A stretch of DNA of 64,000 nt from Acidimicrobiia bacterium (GCA_022821985.1 JAJECP010000024.1:1-64000); one strand, 5' to 3'; shown: positions 8,156 through 17,665, counted from the first letter of the stretch. The notes: generated from the letters alone by a model not told the origin. Program-made: numbers and translations.

Positions 8156-10498
8156 ATGCGACAACCTCGCCGCCAGCGCCGCTTCGCCGTCGCACTGGTC
8201 GCCTTAGCACTCGTTGCAGCCGGCTGCACAGATGCAGCCGACGACGGCGCTCTCCCGGCCGCAACGCCCACGTCCGACACGGCCCCATCCGCCACAGCAG
8301 CGGCAACCACGACGACCGCGGCCACGACTCTCGCTGGTGACACAGCCCCCGCTGCCACGGCCGCCGGCTCAGCGCCCCAAGACCACGTCGAGACCGATCC
8401 GCGCGACGCCTATTTCGACCTCGACCGTGTGCTCGACATCAGCATCGAGATCGATGTCGAGGACTGGAACACGTTGCGGCACCAGACCCGCACGCTCGGG
8501 GACGTGTTCGCAGAAATCGAGGAATACGGCCTCTCGCGGCCCTTCGCCAGCATCTACACCTGGTTCGGCGCCACGGTGACCGTCGACGGCCAGACGCACG
8601 CCGACGTGGGCGTGCGCAAGAAGGGTTTCGTCGGCTCGCAGAGTTCCACCAAGCCGTCCCTCAAGCTCCGGTTCGACAAGTACATCGACGGCCAGTCCCT
8701 TCCGGGAGGCATGAACCGGATGACGCTGAACAACAGCGTCCAGGACCCCTCGATGATCAACACCTGCATGTCGTACCGGGTGTTCGCCGCGGCCGGCAAC
8801 CCCGCACCGCGCTGCAACTTCGCCACGGTGTCGGTGAACGGCACCGACCTGGGGCTGTATGTGCACGTGGAGGAGTTCAAGGCTCCTTTCCTGTCGCACC
8901 ACTTCGGGAGCGCCGACGGCAACCTGTACGAAGGCACGGTCAGCGACTTCACGCTGGAGTTCCGCGGCACCTTCGAGAAGAAGACCAACGAGGATCCCGA
9001 CGACTGGTCCGACGTCGACGCCGTGGTCGCCGCCTTGAGCGACCCATCCGATGCCGGATTGACGGCGCTGGAGTCGATCGTGGACCTCGACCGGTTCCTC
9101 TCGTTCTGGGCGACGGAAGTGCTGGTGGGTCACTGGGACGGCTACGCCGGCGACCGGAACAACTACTGGTTCTACCGGGTACCCGGCGGCCGGTTCGTGT
9201 TCCTGCCGTGGGGCACCGATGGCACGTTCCACCTCTCCGATGACCCCAATCCCTTCGACAACATCTCCGACCCGCCGCCGTCGGTGTTGGCGCTCACTGC
9301 GATTCCCAACCGCCTGTACAACCACCCTGACTGGCGGGCGAAATACGTTGCCCGGCTGAAGCAGATTCTGAACGACGTCTGGGACGAGACGGATCTGCTG
9401 TCTGCGGTCGATGCGATGGCTGCCATCGTGCAGCAACACGCCCTTCCCGCCGAGGCCAGGGCGGCCGAAGCCGACACCGAGCGGGTGCGGACGTTCATCG
9501 CCAAGCGTCGAGACGAGATCCTGGCGGACCTCTCGCCGGAGCCACCCGAATGGCCCCAGCCCGAGGTTTCCGCGCCATCCGCCGCGGGTTCAGGAACCCT
9601 CGAAATCACCTTCGAGACGACCTGGGGAAGCAGCTCGAGTCCCAACCCGCTCGGGCAGGGAACGGTCCACAGCCTGCTGCTGAACGGCGCTCCCGAAGCG
9701 ATCGAACGCACCGGGGTCTTCGCCGGTCACGCCAATCCCGAGGAGCGTGTCCTGCTTCCGAGCGTCGACGTGCCCGCTTCCATCATCGTCGCTGGGCTTG
9801 GTCCCGACGGCTCGGTCAACGGAATGTCGCTGGTCGTCGACCCCCGCGAAATCGCGGCGGGCAGAACGCTGGTCATTGGCGTAGACGCCATCGCCGGAGG
9901 AATCTGGTCGATCCCGCCGGGAGCGTCGTCGCCGGAGAGCTTCTCGCCCTTCACCGAGGGCGCGCTGGAACTGTCAAGCGGCGGGACGACTGCCGGCGCG
10001 GTGATCGCCGGCGCCTTCTCGGGGGCCTACGGATGGTCCCCGAGAACATCCGGCGACGCCGACACAAGTGCACAGGGCGCCGACAGCTCGGAGACCCCGC
10101 TTGATGTCGGACTGGTCATCAATGAGGTGGCCGCCAAGGGCGACCCGCTCGACTGGTTCGAGCTGCACAACGCGTCGCGAGTGCCCATAGCGCTCGATGG
10201 CTTCGAGATGGCTGACGATCTCACCGATGTCGGAAAGCGAGTGCCCTTCCCGGCCGGCACCGTCATCCAGCCGGGCGCATACATGCAGTTCAGCCTCGAC
10301 AAGGACGGTTGGCCCGGCTTCGCGCTCGGGAGCGACGAGGAACTGGGCATCTGGCTGCTGGACGGCACGCTCGTTGCCAGCGTCGACTGGGACGATGGCC
10401 AGTCCGGCGCGGACCAGAGCTATGCCCGTGTGCCTGATGTCGTCGGCGGGTTCGCGACGGTCGACACCCCCACTCCAGGGGCCGCCAACCAGCCGTGA
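8156..10498 (+). CDS. CotH-family lipoprotein with C-terminal lamin-tail domain
   Basis: A 780-residue exported lipoprotein. Residues 1-24 are a lipoprotein signal with a twin-arginine-like basic start and lipobox VAAGC (C24), followed by a Thr/Ala-rich linker to about 75. The CotH domain spans roughly 85-460 and is recognised by IEIDVEDWNTL, VGVRKKG, SLKLRFDKY, LNNSVQDPSMIN and LPWGTDGTF. CotH proteins are atypical surface protein kinases. An unassigned beta domain follows, then a lamin-tail domain (about 655-780, INEVAAKGDPLDWFELHN, DTPTPGAAN). Similar CotH/LTD combinations occur in surface proteins of non-sporulating bacteria. It is single, with no kinase substrate gene evident beside it. 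Confidence 0.88.
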   Translation: MRQPRRQRRFAVALVALALVAAGCTDAADDGALPAATPTSDTAPSATAAATTTTAATTLAGDTAPAATAAGSAPQDHVETDPRDAYFDLDRVLDISIEIDVEDWNTLRHQTRTLGDVFAEIEEYGLSRPFASIYTWFGATVTVDGQTHADVGVRKKGFVGSQSSTKPSLKLRFDKYIDGQSLPGGMNRMTLNNSVQDPSMINTCMSYRVFAAAGNPAPRCNFATVSVNGTDLGLYVHVEEFKAPFLSHHFGSADGNLYEGTVSDFTLEFRGTFEKKTNEDPDDWSDVDAVVAALSDPSDAGLTALESIVDLDRFLSFWATEVLVGHWDGYAGDRNNYWFYRVPGGRFVFLPWGTDGTFHLSDDPNPFDNISDPPPSVLALTAIPNRLYNHPDWRAKYVARLKQILNDVWDETDLLSAVDAMAAIVQQHALPAEARAAEADTERVRTFIAKRRDEILADLSPEPPEWPQPEVSAPSAAGSGTLEITFETTWGSSSSPNPLGQGTVHSLLLNGAPEAIERTGVFAGHANPEERVLLPSVDVPASIIVAGLGPDGSVNGMSLVVDPREIAAGRTLVIGVDAIAGGIWSIPPGASSPESFSPFTEGALELSSGGTTAGAVIAGAFSGAYGWSPRTSGDADTSAQGADSSETPLDVGLVINEVAAKGDPLDWFELHNASRVPIALDGFEMADDLTDVGKRVPFPAGTVIQPGAYMQFSLDKDGWPGFALGSDEELGIWLLDGTLVASVDWDDGQSGADQSYARVPDVVGGFATVDTPTPGAANQP

Positions 10499-10575
10499 CA
10501 TGCAGGCACCCCGCGACACCGGTGCCCATGCCAGCGGCAGGAAGAGCTTCGTGCCGGGTCTGGGGCTGAAACCTC

Positions 10576-11001
10576 CTACGCCGGCGTGTGCTCAAACGGC
10601 AGATCTTGGTACAGGTACTGGGTGACGGTGATGCGCAGCACGACGCCGGAATCGCCACGTTCCGGGAACGGTTTGCCCGTGTACTTGTGGCTCAGCGCGT
10701 CCAGAGCGGCCATGTCGGCATCGGGCTCGACTACGCAGGTGCCACGCATCTGCAGCTCCTCATAGGGGTTGTCGATGTCGACGATCGAGATGGCAACTCG
10801 CGGATCGCGCAACACGTTCTGCGTCTTGAGCGAGTCCCCGCCCGTGGCGATGATCACCGTGGAGGGGTCAACGAGGTCGATCCAAACCGGATCGAGCTTG
10901 GGCGAGCCATTGGCCCGGATGGTTGCAAGATGTGCGAAGTTCGGCCTGCGTACGAGGTTCTGCGCTTCGGCGCTCATGACCTTCGGAGTCGGCGTCGTCA
11001 T
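10576..11001 (-). CDS. PPOX-class F420-dependent oxidoreductase
   Basis: A 141-residue split-barrel flavin/deazaflavin-binding protein. FAHLATIRANGSPKLDPVW and the later VAISIVDIDNPYEELQMRG are characteristic of actinobacterial pyridoxamine-phosphate-oxidase-like proteins that use F420, and GKPFPERG is typical near the C terminus. These enzymes reduce unsaturated small molecules; the substrate is unknown. It is a single gene, convergent with the CotH lipoprotein gene. Confidence 0.88.
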   Translation of the reverse strand: MTTPTPKVMSAEAQNLVRRPNFAHLATIRANGSPKLDPVWIDLVDPSTVIIATGGDSLKTQNVLRDPRVAISIVDIDNPYEELQMRGTCVVEPDADMAALDALSHKYTGKPFPERGDSGVVLRITVTQYLYQDLPFEHTPA

Positions 11002-11107
11002 GGAATCCCTCGCTTCGTGATCTGGCCATCGTGCCGACGCTCACCGTAAGCGCGTGAGCGATTACCCCGCGCCTGCTCGCAAAGGAATCTCTGGGTGATC
11101 CCGTCAA

Positions 11108-11620
11108 CTACTCGACGACGAGCGCTGACTCAATGCGTGCATCGCCCAGCTGGCGACGGCCGTCGAGGAAAGCGAGCTCGACGATGAACGAGAAACCGAC
11201 AAGCTCACCCCCGCCGTGCATGACGAGCTGAGCCGACGCTGCGGCAGTCCCGCCGGTGGCCAGCACATCGTCGACAATCAGTACGCGCGCCCTGCTCGTA
11301 ATGGCGTCGGCATGCATCTCCAGGCGTTCGGTGCCGTACTCCAGCTCATAATCGGCACCCAGCGTGGGCCGTGGCAGCTTCCCCGGCTTTCGCAGCGGCA
11401 CAAACCCGGCATCCAGCCGATCCGCCGCCATCCCGCCGACAACGAAGCCCCGGGCCTCCGGCGCAGCCACTAGCTCAACTCCCTGGTCCTCAAACGGCTC
11501 CACCAGCTCAGCCACGCACGCTGCCAAGCCGACCGGATCCCCCAGCAAAGGCGTGATGTCCTTGAACACAACCCCCGACCGAGGAAACCCCGGAACATCC
11601 CGTATCAAAGACCGCCACAT
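11108..11620 (-). CDS. apt: Adenine phosphoribosyltransferase
   Basis: A 170-residue type I phosphoribosyltransferase. The 13-residue PRPP-binding motif is present as VLIVDDVLATGGTA, and the N-terminal FPRSGVVFKDITPLL together with APEARGFV is characteristic of Apt. It converts adenine and PRPP to AMP in purine salvage. The start at 11620 is supported by GAGGAG about 9 nt upstream. Length is normal for the family. Confidence 0.95.
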   Translation of the reverse strand: MWRSLIRDVPGFPRSGVVFKDITPLLGDPVGLAACVAELVEPFEDQGVELVAAPEARGFVVGGMAADRLDAGFVPLRKPGKLPRPTLGADYELEYGTERLEMHADAITSRARVLIVDDVLATGGTAAASAQLVMHGGGELVGFSFIVELAFLDGRRQLGDARIESALVVE

Positions 11621-11656
11621 AGCTGTCTGCTCCTCAGGGTGTCCGGTAACTTGCCG

Positions 11657-12856
11657 TCAACGGCGGTTGGGGATGTCGACTAGGTGGCCTCTCGGGATGA
11701 GGCGGTCGGGGTCGTACATCGGGAGCGTGCAGAGTTTGCCGCGCAGCTTCCGGCCCTCGAAAGACTCAACGTCGAGCTGGGTGCCTGGTCCGTTGGTGGG
11801 GTCCTCCATGCGAGCGATGGCAACGCCGCACTGCTGGTAGGGCGACCATGCGGTGGAAGTCACTTGGCCGAGGGCGACGCCATCGCGGCTGAGGGTGCGG
11901 CCGAGCTGGGCTATGCCGCCTTCGGTGCGCATCCCCCAGGTGCGGCAGCGCTGATCGGCCCGCTCCAGCGCCTCCTTGCCAATGAAGTCCTCCTTGTCGA
12001 GGTCGACGAAACGGCCGAGACCCGCCTCGAACGGTGTCACCGTGCGGTCGAAATCAGCCCCGGCATTGAGCAATCCGGCTTCGATCCGGCGGGCTCGGAA
12101 CACTTGGGCCGAGGTGATGATCATGCCGAACCGCTGGCCCACCTCGAGAATGCGGTTTCCTACCGCCTCGCTGTCAATCTCGGGGCCGAGGTAGAACTCC
12201 CAGCCGAGCTCGTTGGTGAATCCCGAGCGGGTGATCACCAGCGGCTGGCCGGCAATCGACACTTCGGCAATGTCGAAATAGCGGAACGGTTCGGGCGGGC
12301 CACCGTCCACCACCGCGGCGAGCACATCCAGTGAACGTGGCCCTTGCACCTGGCTGACCCACACGTCAGGGTCGCGCACCTCCACATCGAGGTCAGCAGC
12401 GTGGGCCCGATACCAGCTGTACAGGTCGCCGTTGGCTTGGGCCATCCAGAACCGGTCGGGGGCCAGTCGCAGCAACACGCCGTCATTGATCATGCCGCCA
12501 TCGTCGTAGCAGGCGAATTGGTAGCTGCACCTACCTACGCGCACCTTCGATACATCCCTCGGGAAGATCCGATTCGCCAGCCGCTCGGCATCAGGCCCGA
12601 CCAGCTCGATGGGCAGCTCGCCGGTGTGCCGCAAGATCACTTCCCGGCGCACCTTCCAGTACATCTCGGTTGCCGACACGTCGGCGAAACGCACCGGTGT
12701 GAGTCGCCCGTTGTAGATCTGGTACTCGGGATCGTGCGCCAATTCCTGGTACATCAGCGGGTGCGGCACCATGGACATGCCGAGCTCGCTCGGGGGCACG
12801 CCCTCGGTCGACAGTGCCTTCGCCACGTACCTCAACGGCGACCTCGTCACCGACAC
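11657..12856 (-). CDS. GcvT-like aminomethyltransferase family protein (folate-dependent demethylase)
   Basis: A 399-residue protein of the glycine-cleavage T-protein/DMSP-demethylase/vanillate-demethylase superfamily. It has the folate-binding beta-barrel features GGMINDGVLLRL, SRSGFTNELGWEFYL-like and ARRIEAGLLN, plus a C-terminal GcvT_C domain with GRTLSRDG and VTSTAWSP. No gcvH or gcvP is nearby, so it is probably not the glycine-cleavage T protein; methyl transfer from an O-, N- or S-methyl substrate to tetrahydrofolate is more likely. The longest frame begins at a GTG (12856) without a clear ribosome site; an internal ATG at residue 27 is an alternative. Confidence 0.82.
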   Translation of the reverse strand: MSVTRSPLRYVAKALSTEGVPPSELGMSMVPHPLMYQELAHDPEYQIYNGRLTPVRFADVSATEMYWKVRREVILRHTGELPIELVGPDAERLANRIFPRDVSKVRVGRCSYQFACYDDGGMINDGVLLRLAPDRFWMAQANGDLYSWYRAHAADLDVEVRDPDVWVSQVQGPRSLDVLAAVVDGGPPEPFRYFDIAEVSIAGQPLVITRSGFTNELGWEFYLGPEIDSEAVGNRILEVGQRFGMIITSAQVFRARRIEAGLLNAGADFDRTVTPFEAGLGRFVDLDKEDFIGKEALERADQRCRTWGMRTEGGIAQLGRTLSRDGVALGQVTSTAWSPYQQCGVAIARMEDPTNGPGTQLDVESFEGRKLRGKLCTLPMYDPDRLIPRGHLVDIPNRR

Positions 12857-12943
12857 AGCATGCGCGACGGCGCGCCTTCAGACAACAAAACGCGCTCCAC
12901 CGTCCTGGGGCGTCGGGGCCCATGGCCCGTCCGCAAAGGTGAT

Positions 12944-13363
12944 TCAGTTTCGGACGAGGCGGAAGACGGGGATCTCGCGACCGTGTTCGGTGGCGCTCTT
13001 CTCGTAGTCGGCGAACTGCGGCATCAGCGCGGCCTGGGCGTCGAACAGCCGCTTGCGCTCGTCACCCTCGGTGAGGTGCGCTGTGGCTTCCCAGGTGTCG
13101 GTGCCCACCTCGACGGTGACGGTCGGGTTCGCAACCAGGTTGTAGTACCAGTTCGGGTTGGTGGGGGCGCCGCCCTTGGAGGCGATGATCACGATGTCGT
13201 CGCCGTCGGTCGAGTACACGAGCGGCGAGCACAGCTCGCGGCCGGTCTTGGCCCCCGTCATCGTCACGAGGATCATCGGCGCACCCTTGAGCCAGCCGCT
13301 GCAGTTGCCCTCGTTCTCCCGGAACTCCTTGATCACGGGTTCGTTCATCTTCAGAAAGTCCAT
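12944..13363 (-). CDS. Deazaflavin (F420)-dependent nitroreductase family protein (DUF385)
   Basis: A 139-residue Ddn-like split-barrel protein. The family pattern is clear: LVTMTGAKTGRELCSPLVY, then VIIASKGGAPTNPNWYYNL and the conserved TVEVGTDTWEATAHL. Members bind F420H2 and reduce quinones or nitro compounds, as Mycobacterium Ddn does. It has a good AGGAG-type site before the ATG and stands alone, in the same orientation as its neighbours. Confidence 0.9.
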   Translation of the reverse strand: MDFLKMNEPVIKEFRENEGNCSGWLKGAPMILVTMTGAKTGRELCSPLVYSTDGDDIVIIASKGGAPTNPNWYYNLVANPTVTVEVGTDTWEATAHLTEGDERKRLFDAQAALMPQFADYEKSATEHGREIPVFRLVRN

Positions 13364-13463
13364 TAGGGGCTCCTGCCTGTCGGGTGAGCTGCGCCGCAGC
13401 GCCGGGCGCGAACGCTACCGCCGCGACTGCCGATCAATCCGGGTTGTGTCGAGTGAAGCGGTC

Positions 13464-14369
13464 TCAACCAGCGTCGCCGTTCGAGGCGATCACGTCCTGC
13501 ATCTCGCGTGCATGGCGCAGCCACAGCCCGCCCCCGTTATACGGGCGGGGATCGTAGGAGCTGTGGCCGAGCAGCCGTTGCACCCGCTCGCTCTGGCCAG
13601 CGAGCTCTCCCAGGCTGAAGTCCATCGGGCTGGCTTCTTCGGGTGTCAACCAGCCAGCGACGAAGCTGAGGTGGAAGGCCCGCCGCCACCGGTCTGCGGT
13701 CTGGTTGGCGCCGCCGCCGTGCAGCACGTAGCCCGAATACACGAGCGCGTCGCCAGGCCCCAGCTCGGCCGGCACCGATTCCCGCTCTTCGTAACGGGCC
13801 AGCTCGCTCTGGCGGTGGCTGCCCGGCACCACCCGGGTGGCGCCCAACTCCTCGGTGACTTCCTCCAGCCCGATCATGGCGCTGACGGTGACCTCGGGCG
13901 AGTCCGGCCAGGTGGCCTTCACGAACGCCCACCAGTTGTTTGCGTCACGGTGCAGCATCTGCGCCGTCTCGCCCGGTCCGATGTACATCACCTGAGCCGT
14001 GTTCAGCCAGTACGACCCGCAGATCGGAAGCAGCACGGCATCGGCAATCTGCGCGTACAACTCGTTGTCGAGGATGTCGAAGAATGCCGGTGTCAACCGG
14101 GCCAGGCTCGAGAACCGGATCGTGTTGGCGCCCACGAAGCGCTTGCCGTCATCGCCGAGGCCCTGGGTGGCGCCGCCCGGCTGGATGCCCTGGGCGAATT
14201 CGTCCGCGGCGGCACGTATCTGGGCGATGGTGTCGGCGCCGAACATCCCCCCGACGATGACCCCGCCGTCCTCCCGCATCGCCTCAAGAATCGGCTCCAG
14301 CCCCGCTGAGGCCGGAGTCCTCTGCAACGAACGAACGGCGGTCTTGCTCATGGCAGCACGTCTCGGCAT
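13464..14369 (-). CDS. Phytanoyl-CoA dioxygenase (PhyH) family protein
   Basis: A 301-residue Fe(II)/2-oxoglutarate dioxygenase. The metal-binding HxD is in MLHRDANNWWAF, the distal His in VLHGGGANQTADRWRRAF, and a substrate/2OG pocket is suggested by VVPGSHRQ. PhyH proteins hydroxylate lipids, amino acids or secondary metabolites and are highly expanded in marine Actinobacteria and sponge symbionts. Two starts are possible, ATG 14369 and ATG 14351 (MSKTAVRS); the sequence does not decide strongly between them. Confidence 0.87.
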   Translation of the reverse strand: MPRRAAMSKTAVRSLQRTPASAGLEPILEAMREDGGVIVGGMFGADTIAQIRAAADEFAQGIQPGGATQGLGDDGKRFVGANTIRFSSLARLTPAFFDILDNELYAQIADAVLLPICGSYWLNTAQVMYIGPGETAQMLHRDANNWWAFVKATWPDSPEVTVSAMIGLEEVTEELGATRVVPGSHRQSELARYEERESVPAELGPGDALVYSGYVLHGGGANQTADRWRRAFHLSFVAGWLTPEEASPMDFSLGELAGQSERVQRLLGHSSYDPRPYNGGGLWLRHAREMQDVIASNGDAG

Positions 14370-14518
14370 CCGGGCCCGCCCATCGGGCCGTCTGCCCAGA
14401 AACTACCCCGCGACCCGCAAATCAGCGAGACTACGGCGCTCCCTCGGGCCGGGCTTTGCCGCAGGGCTAGCGTCCAGTGTTAAGGCATCGGCGGAGATGC
14501 ACAGTCCTGGGGGCATCG

Positions 14519-15151
14519 ATGGAACTCGTCACCGTGGATCGGGAGCGGGCGGCACAGTTCACCGCCGAAGTTGTTGAGCTGGCTCACGCGACCGGTCCCT
14601 CGACCTACGACTACCAATTCGGCTCCCGGGCCGTCTTCGACCGCCTGGTCGGCGACTCATGGCTCGCTGAAGGCACCCTCTTTGGCTACGACGAGACCAC
14701 CGTCGCTCTCGACGGCGACGACCTGCTGGGCATCGAGATCGGCTTCGCAGGCCCGGAATTCGAGCACCGCAAGAAGACACTGCGCCCGCTGTGGTCGCCG
14801 ATCATCGAGGACGGCGTCGTCACCCATGACGAGCTTGCCGAGCTGGGACGGCGCACCTACCTCGCCGGTTATCTCAACGTGGTCATACCCGCAAGCGCCT
14901 ACTACGTCCACGCGCTCTCGGTGCGGCCCGAACTGCACGGCCAGGGCATCGGCGCAGCGCTCATGAAGGACGCCATCGATCGCGCTGCCGACGAGGGCTA
15001 CCGGGTCGTCCATCTCGACGTGCTGTCGGACAATCCCGCCGTCAAGTTCTACGAGGCATTCGGGTTCGAAGTGCTGGCCCAAACCGTCGCGCCCATCCCC
15101 CACAGCCACGGCGTGCCGATGGAACAGCGCATGTCGCTCGATCTGCGCTGA
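14519..15151 (+). CDS. GNAT-family N-acetyltransferase
   Basis: A 210-residue acetyltransferase. The acetyl-CoA pyrophosphate loop is seen as VHALSVRPELHGQGIGAALM, followed by the usual C-terminal LDVLSDNPAVKFYEAFGFEV. The start is set at the ATG at 14519 (MELVTVD), preceded by CTGGGGG; the open frame extends 14 codons upstream without a better signal. Substrate unknown. It lies 61 bp upstream of the second dehalogenase, so they may be co-transcribed. Confidence 0.85.
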   Translation: MELVTVDRERAAQFTAEVVELAHATGPSTYDYQFGSRAVFDRLVGDSWLAEGTLFGYDETTVALDGDDLLGIEIGFAGPEFEHRKKTLRPLWSPIIEDGVVTHDELAELGRRTYLAGYLNVVIPASAYYVHALSVRPELHGQGIGAALMKDAIDRAADEGYRVVHLDVLSDNPAVKFYEAFGFEVLAQTVAPIPHSHGVPMEQRMSLDLR

Positions 15152-15212
15152 ACTGCACGCCGAATCCAATGCCGGTGCCCTGCGCTGGCCCCGACACACT
15201 CGGAGACCACCC

Positions 15213-16175
15213 GTGACCGACTTCGTTCGCACCGACGACGCCCAATTCGACGCGCTGACCGACTGGGACTACGAGTCCCGCTACCACCAGTGGAAAGACC
15301 TGCGTGTCCACTACGTCGACGAAGGTCCCGCCGACGGGCCGGTCATGCTGCTGCTGCACGGCATGCCGACCTGGGCATACCTGTACCGCACGATGATCCC
15401 CGGACTCGTCGACGCCGGCTACCGATGCATCGCCCCCGACCATCTCGGCTTCGGCCGCAGCGACAAGCCCACCGATCCGAACTGGTACTCGATCGCCCGC
15501 CACACCGAGGTGCTGAGCTCGCTGATCAGCGGCCTGGACCTGACAGACATCTCGGTGGTCTGCCAGGACTGGGGCGGCCCGATCGGCCTCGCCCAAGCAG
15601 CGATGATGCCCGATCGCTTCAGCCGCCTCATCATCATGAACACGTGGCTCCACCACCCGGAGTTCGACTACGACGAGAGCTTCCTGCACTGGATCGACGC
15701 CTGGAAGCCGGGCGGCCGGTATGCCCACCCGCAGCCGAGCATCGGCCTCGTACCGCTGCTGGCCGGACGCATGGTGCGCTCACGCGATGTGGTGCCTGCG
15801 ATCAAGGCGAGAGTCGAACCCGAACTCGAGGGCGAAGCAGCTCTGCGGTACGCGGGGTTCTCGGCGCCGTTCCGGGGCCTGCCCGAAGAGGGCTTCAACG
15901 GCGCCCGGTGGTTCCCGCTGTCCATCCCCGTCGGGAACTACGACAGCGGCAACGGTGCCGGGCAGGCCCTGCATTACCGGGTGCTGCTGGGCTGGGACAA
16001 GGCCGCCCACTTCATCTGGGGCGCCCAAGACGAGGGCTTCGACGAGGATTGGGGCCGCACCTGGGCCGGCCAGATGAATGCGCCGATCGACGTGCTGGCA
16101 GACGCCGGTCACTTCCTGCAATTCACCCACGGTCCCGAGATCGTCGAGCACATCCTGCGACGCGCCAAGAATTAG
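15213..16175 (+). CDS. Haloalkane dehalogenase-like alpha/beta hydrolase (second copy)
   Basis: A 320-residue alpha/beta-hydrolase starting at GTG 15213. It carries HGMPTWAYLYRTMIP, the nucleophile motif VCQDWGG (D119, W120) and the catalytic His in ADAGHFLQF, the pattern of haloalkane dehalogenases of the DhlA-like group. It differs from the first copy at 3385-4293 in the oxyanion loop (HGM versus HGE) and has a longer cap, so the two are not recent duplicates. It hydrolyses C-halogen or related bonds in the cytoplasm; the exact substrate is open. Confidence 0.85.
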   Translation: MTDFVRTDDAQFDALTDWDYESRYHQWKDLRVHYVDEGPADGPVMLLLHGMPTWAYLYRTMIPGLVDAGYRCIAPDHLGFGRSDKPTDPNWYSIARHTEVLSSLISGLDLTDISVVCQDWGGPIGLAQAAMMPDRFSRLIIMNTWLHHPEFDYDESFLHWIDAWKPGGRYAHPQPSIGLVPLLAGRMVRSRDVVPAIKARVEPELEGEAALRYAGFSAPFRGLPEEGFNGARWFPLSIPVGNYDSGNGAGQALHYRVLLGWDKAAHFIWGAQDEGFDEDWGRTWAGQMNAPIDVLADAGHFLQFTHGPEIVEHILRRAKN

Positions 16176-16185
16176 ACAGCGCCGA

Positions 16186-17031
16186 TCAGACCGGGCGATC
16201 GCCGATGAGCGTCACCCGCTCCATGCGCCGGTGCATGCCGCCGTGGTCGGGCACGGCGTAGTGCTGGGTGCAGCGGTTGTCCCATTGCGCGATCGAGCCG
16301 GGCCGCCACCGGAACCGGCACTGATACTCGGGCGTCGCCGCCTCGTCGTAGAGGCGCTGGCGCAGCGAGCGGCTCTCATCGGGGCTCATCCCGTCGATCG
16401 TGAGCGTGAAGATCCGGTTGACATACAGGCTCTTGCGTCCGGTGACCGGGTGCGTGCGCACGACAGGGTGCTTCTGATCCGGGAATTGCTCTGCAGCCTC
16501 AGCCCGCTTGCGGTCGCTCATGCCACGCCCGAACGCCTTGACGTAGGAGTGGATCGCGAAGCTGCCGTCGATCTGTTCCTTGAGATCGTCGGCAAGGCGC
16601 TCGTAGGCCAGCTCCATGTTCGCGAAGCAGGTATCTCCGCCATACGGCGGGACGATGCGGCCCAGCAGCACTGAGCCGAGCGGCGGGCACTCACGAAAGG
16701 TCACGTCCGAGTGCCAGGTTTCTGCGGCGTAGAAGCTCTCCGCCGTGGACTCGAGCACCAAGATCTCGGGGTGTCCTTCGACATGCGGCGCGAACGGGTG
16801 GATCTCCAACTCGCCGAGTGCCCGCCCGTAGGCCACGTGCTCGGCCTGGGTCAACTGCTGGTCCCTGAAGAACAGCACCTTGTGGGCCAACCAGGCCTCC
16901 TGCAATTCTGCAATGAGCTCGTCGTCGAGCTCTCGGAGGTCGACGTTGGCGATCTCCGCACCGATCGAACCCGTGAGCGGCTCCACCCGGATGCGGTTGT
17001 AGTCCCCTGGTTTCACCGCATCGACACGCAC
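16186..17031 (-). CDS. TauD/TfdA-family 2-oxoglutarate dioxygenase
   Basis: A 281-residue Fe(II)/2OG dioxygenase of the taurine/2,4-D type. The iron triad is visible as WHSDVTF (HxD) and the distal His in TQHYAVPDH, with the 2OG-binding Arg in RRMERVTLIG. The start is the GTG at 17031 (MRVDAVKPG), with GGAGGAA directly upstream. The longer open frame runs into the neighbouring RidA gene and is not coding. Family substrates include taurine, alkyl sulfates and herbicides; in a window with sulfatases and sulfotransferases an organosulfur substrate is attractive but unproven. Confidence 0.88.
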   Translation of the reverse strand: MRVDAVKPGDYNRIRVEPLTGSIGAEIANVDLRELDDELIAELQEAWLAHKVLFFRDQQLTQAEHVAYGRALGELEIHPFAPHVEGHPEILVLESTAESFYAAETWHSDVTFRECPPLGSVLLGRIVPPYGGDTCFANMELAYERLADDLKEQIDGSFAIHSYVKAFGRGMSDRKRAEAAEQFPDQKHPVVRTHPVTGRKSLYVNRIFTLTIDGMSPDESRSLRQRLYDEAATPEYQCRFRWRPGSIAQWDNRCTQHYAVPDHGGMHRRMERVTLIGDRPV

Positions 17032-17107
17032 GTCATTTCCTCCCGGCGGCGCTCCCGGCCCACGGGCAGCCGCTCCTGATGGTTCAGCTAACCACAATCG
17101 GCCGCCG

Positions 17108-17497
17108 CTACTCCTTGTAGGCGACAGCCTCGATCTCGATGAGCGCCCCCGGGATGATGATGCCGGCGATGACCGTCGTGCTCGCCGGCGGTTCGCCCGG
17201 GAAGTACTTCTTGCGGGCGGCGCTGTAGGAGCCGTACTGGTCAACATCGGTGATGAACGCCTGCAGCTTGACGACATCGGACATCTCGAAGCCCTCCTCG
17301 GCGAGCGCGAGCTGGATGTATTCGAAGATCTCCTCGGTCTGACCGCCCATGTCCTTGGTGAGATCGTTGGCGATGCAGCCCGAGACATAGACCGACGGAC
17401 CAGCCCTCACCGCCGGCGCGAACGCCCCGGAGCGGATCAGCTCGGGGACCGGATGCGCCTCGATGAGCGCTTCTGAACGAATGACCTTGCCTGCCAT
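17108..17497 (-). CDS. RidA family protein (enamine/imine deaminase-like)
   Basis: A 129-residue YjgF/YER057c/UK114 protein. The conserved core GPSVYVSGCIANDL, EEIFEYIQLALAEEGFEMSD and the C-terminal PGALIEIEAVAYKE are typical. Canonical RidA needs an Arg near position 105 for enamine hydrolysis, and here that region reads TTVIAGIIIPGALIE. The Arg is therefore missing, placing it among RidA subfamilies of unknown activity rather than housekeeping deaminase. It lies 76 bp upstream of the TauD gene in the same direction. Confidence 0.85.
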   Translation of the reverse strand: MAGKVIRSEALIEAHPVPELIRSGAFAPAVRAGPSVYVSGCIANDLTKDMGGQTEEIFEYIQLALAEEGFEMSDVVKLQAFITDVDQYGSYSAARKKYFPGEPPASTTVIAGIIIPGALIEIEAVAYKE

Positions 17498-17665
17498 GGA
17501 CGGAGACTAACCCTGAGTCCAAGCGCCAGCAGCGAGACGGCGACGGAGCGCTTGAGGCGTCAACGCAGGTCCACGCTGAGCCCATCAGCCCGCTCGCCGC
17601 ACTCCGGCTGGCTGCCAACTGATCGGCCCGTTCGACCGGCCGGTCACGACCCGAGGGAACCATCG

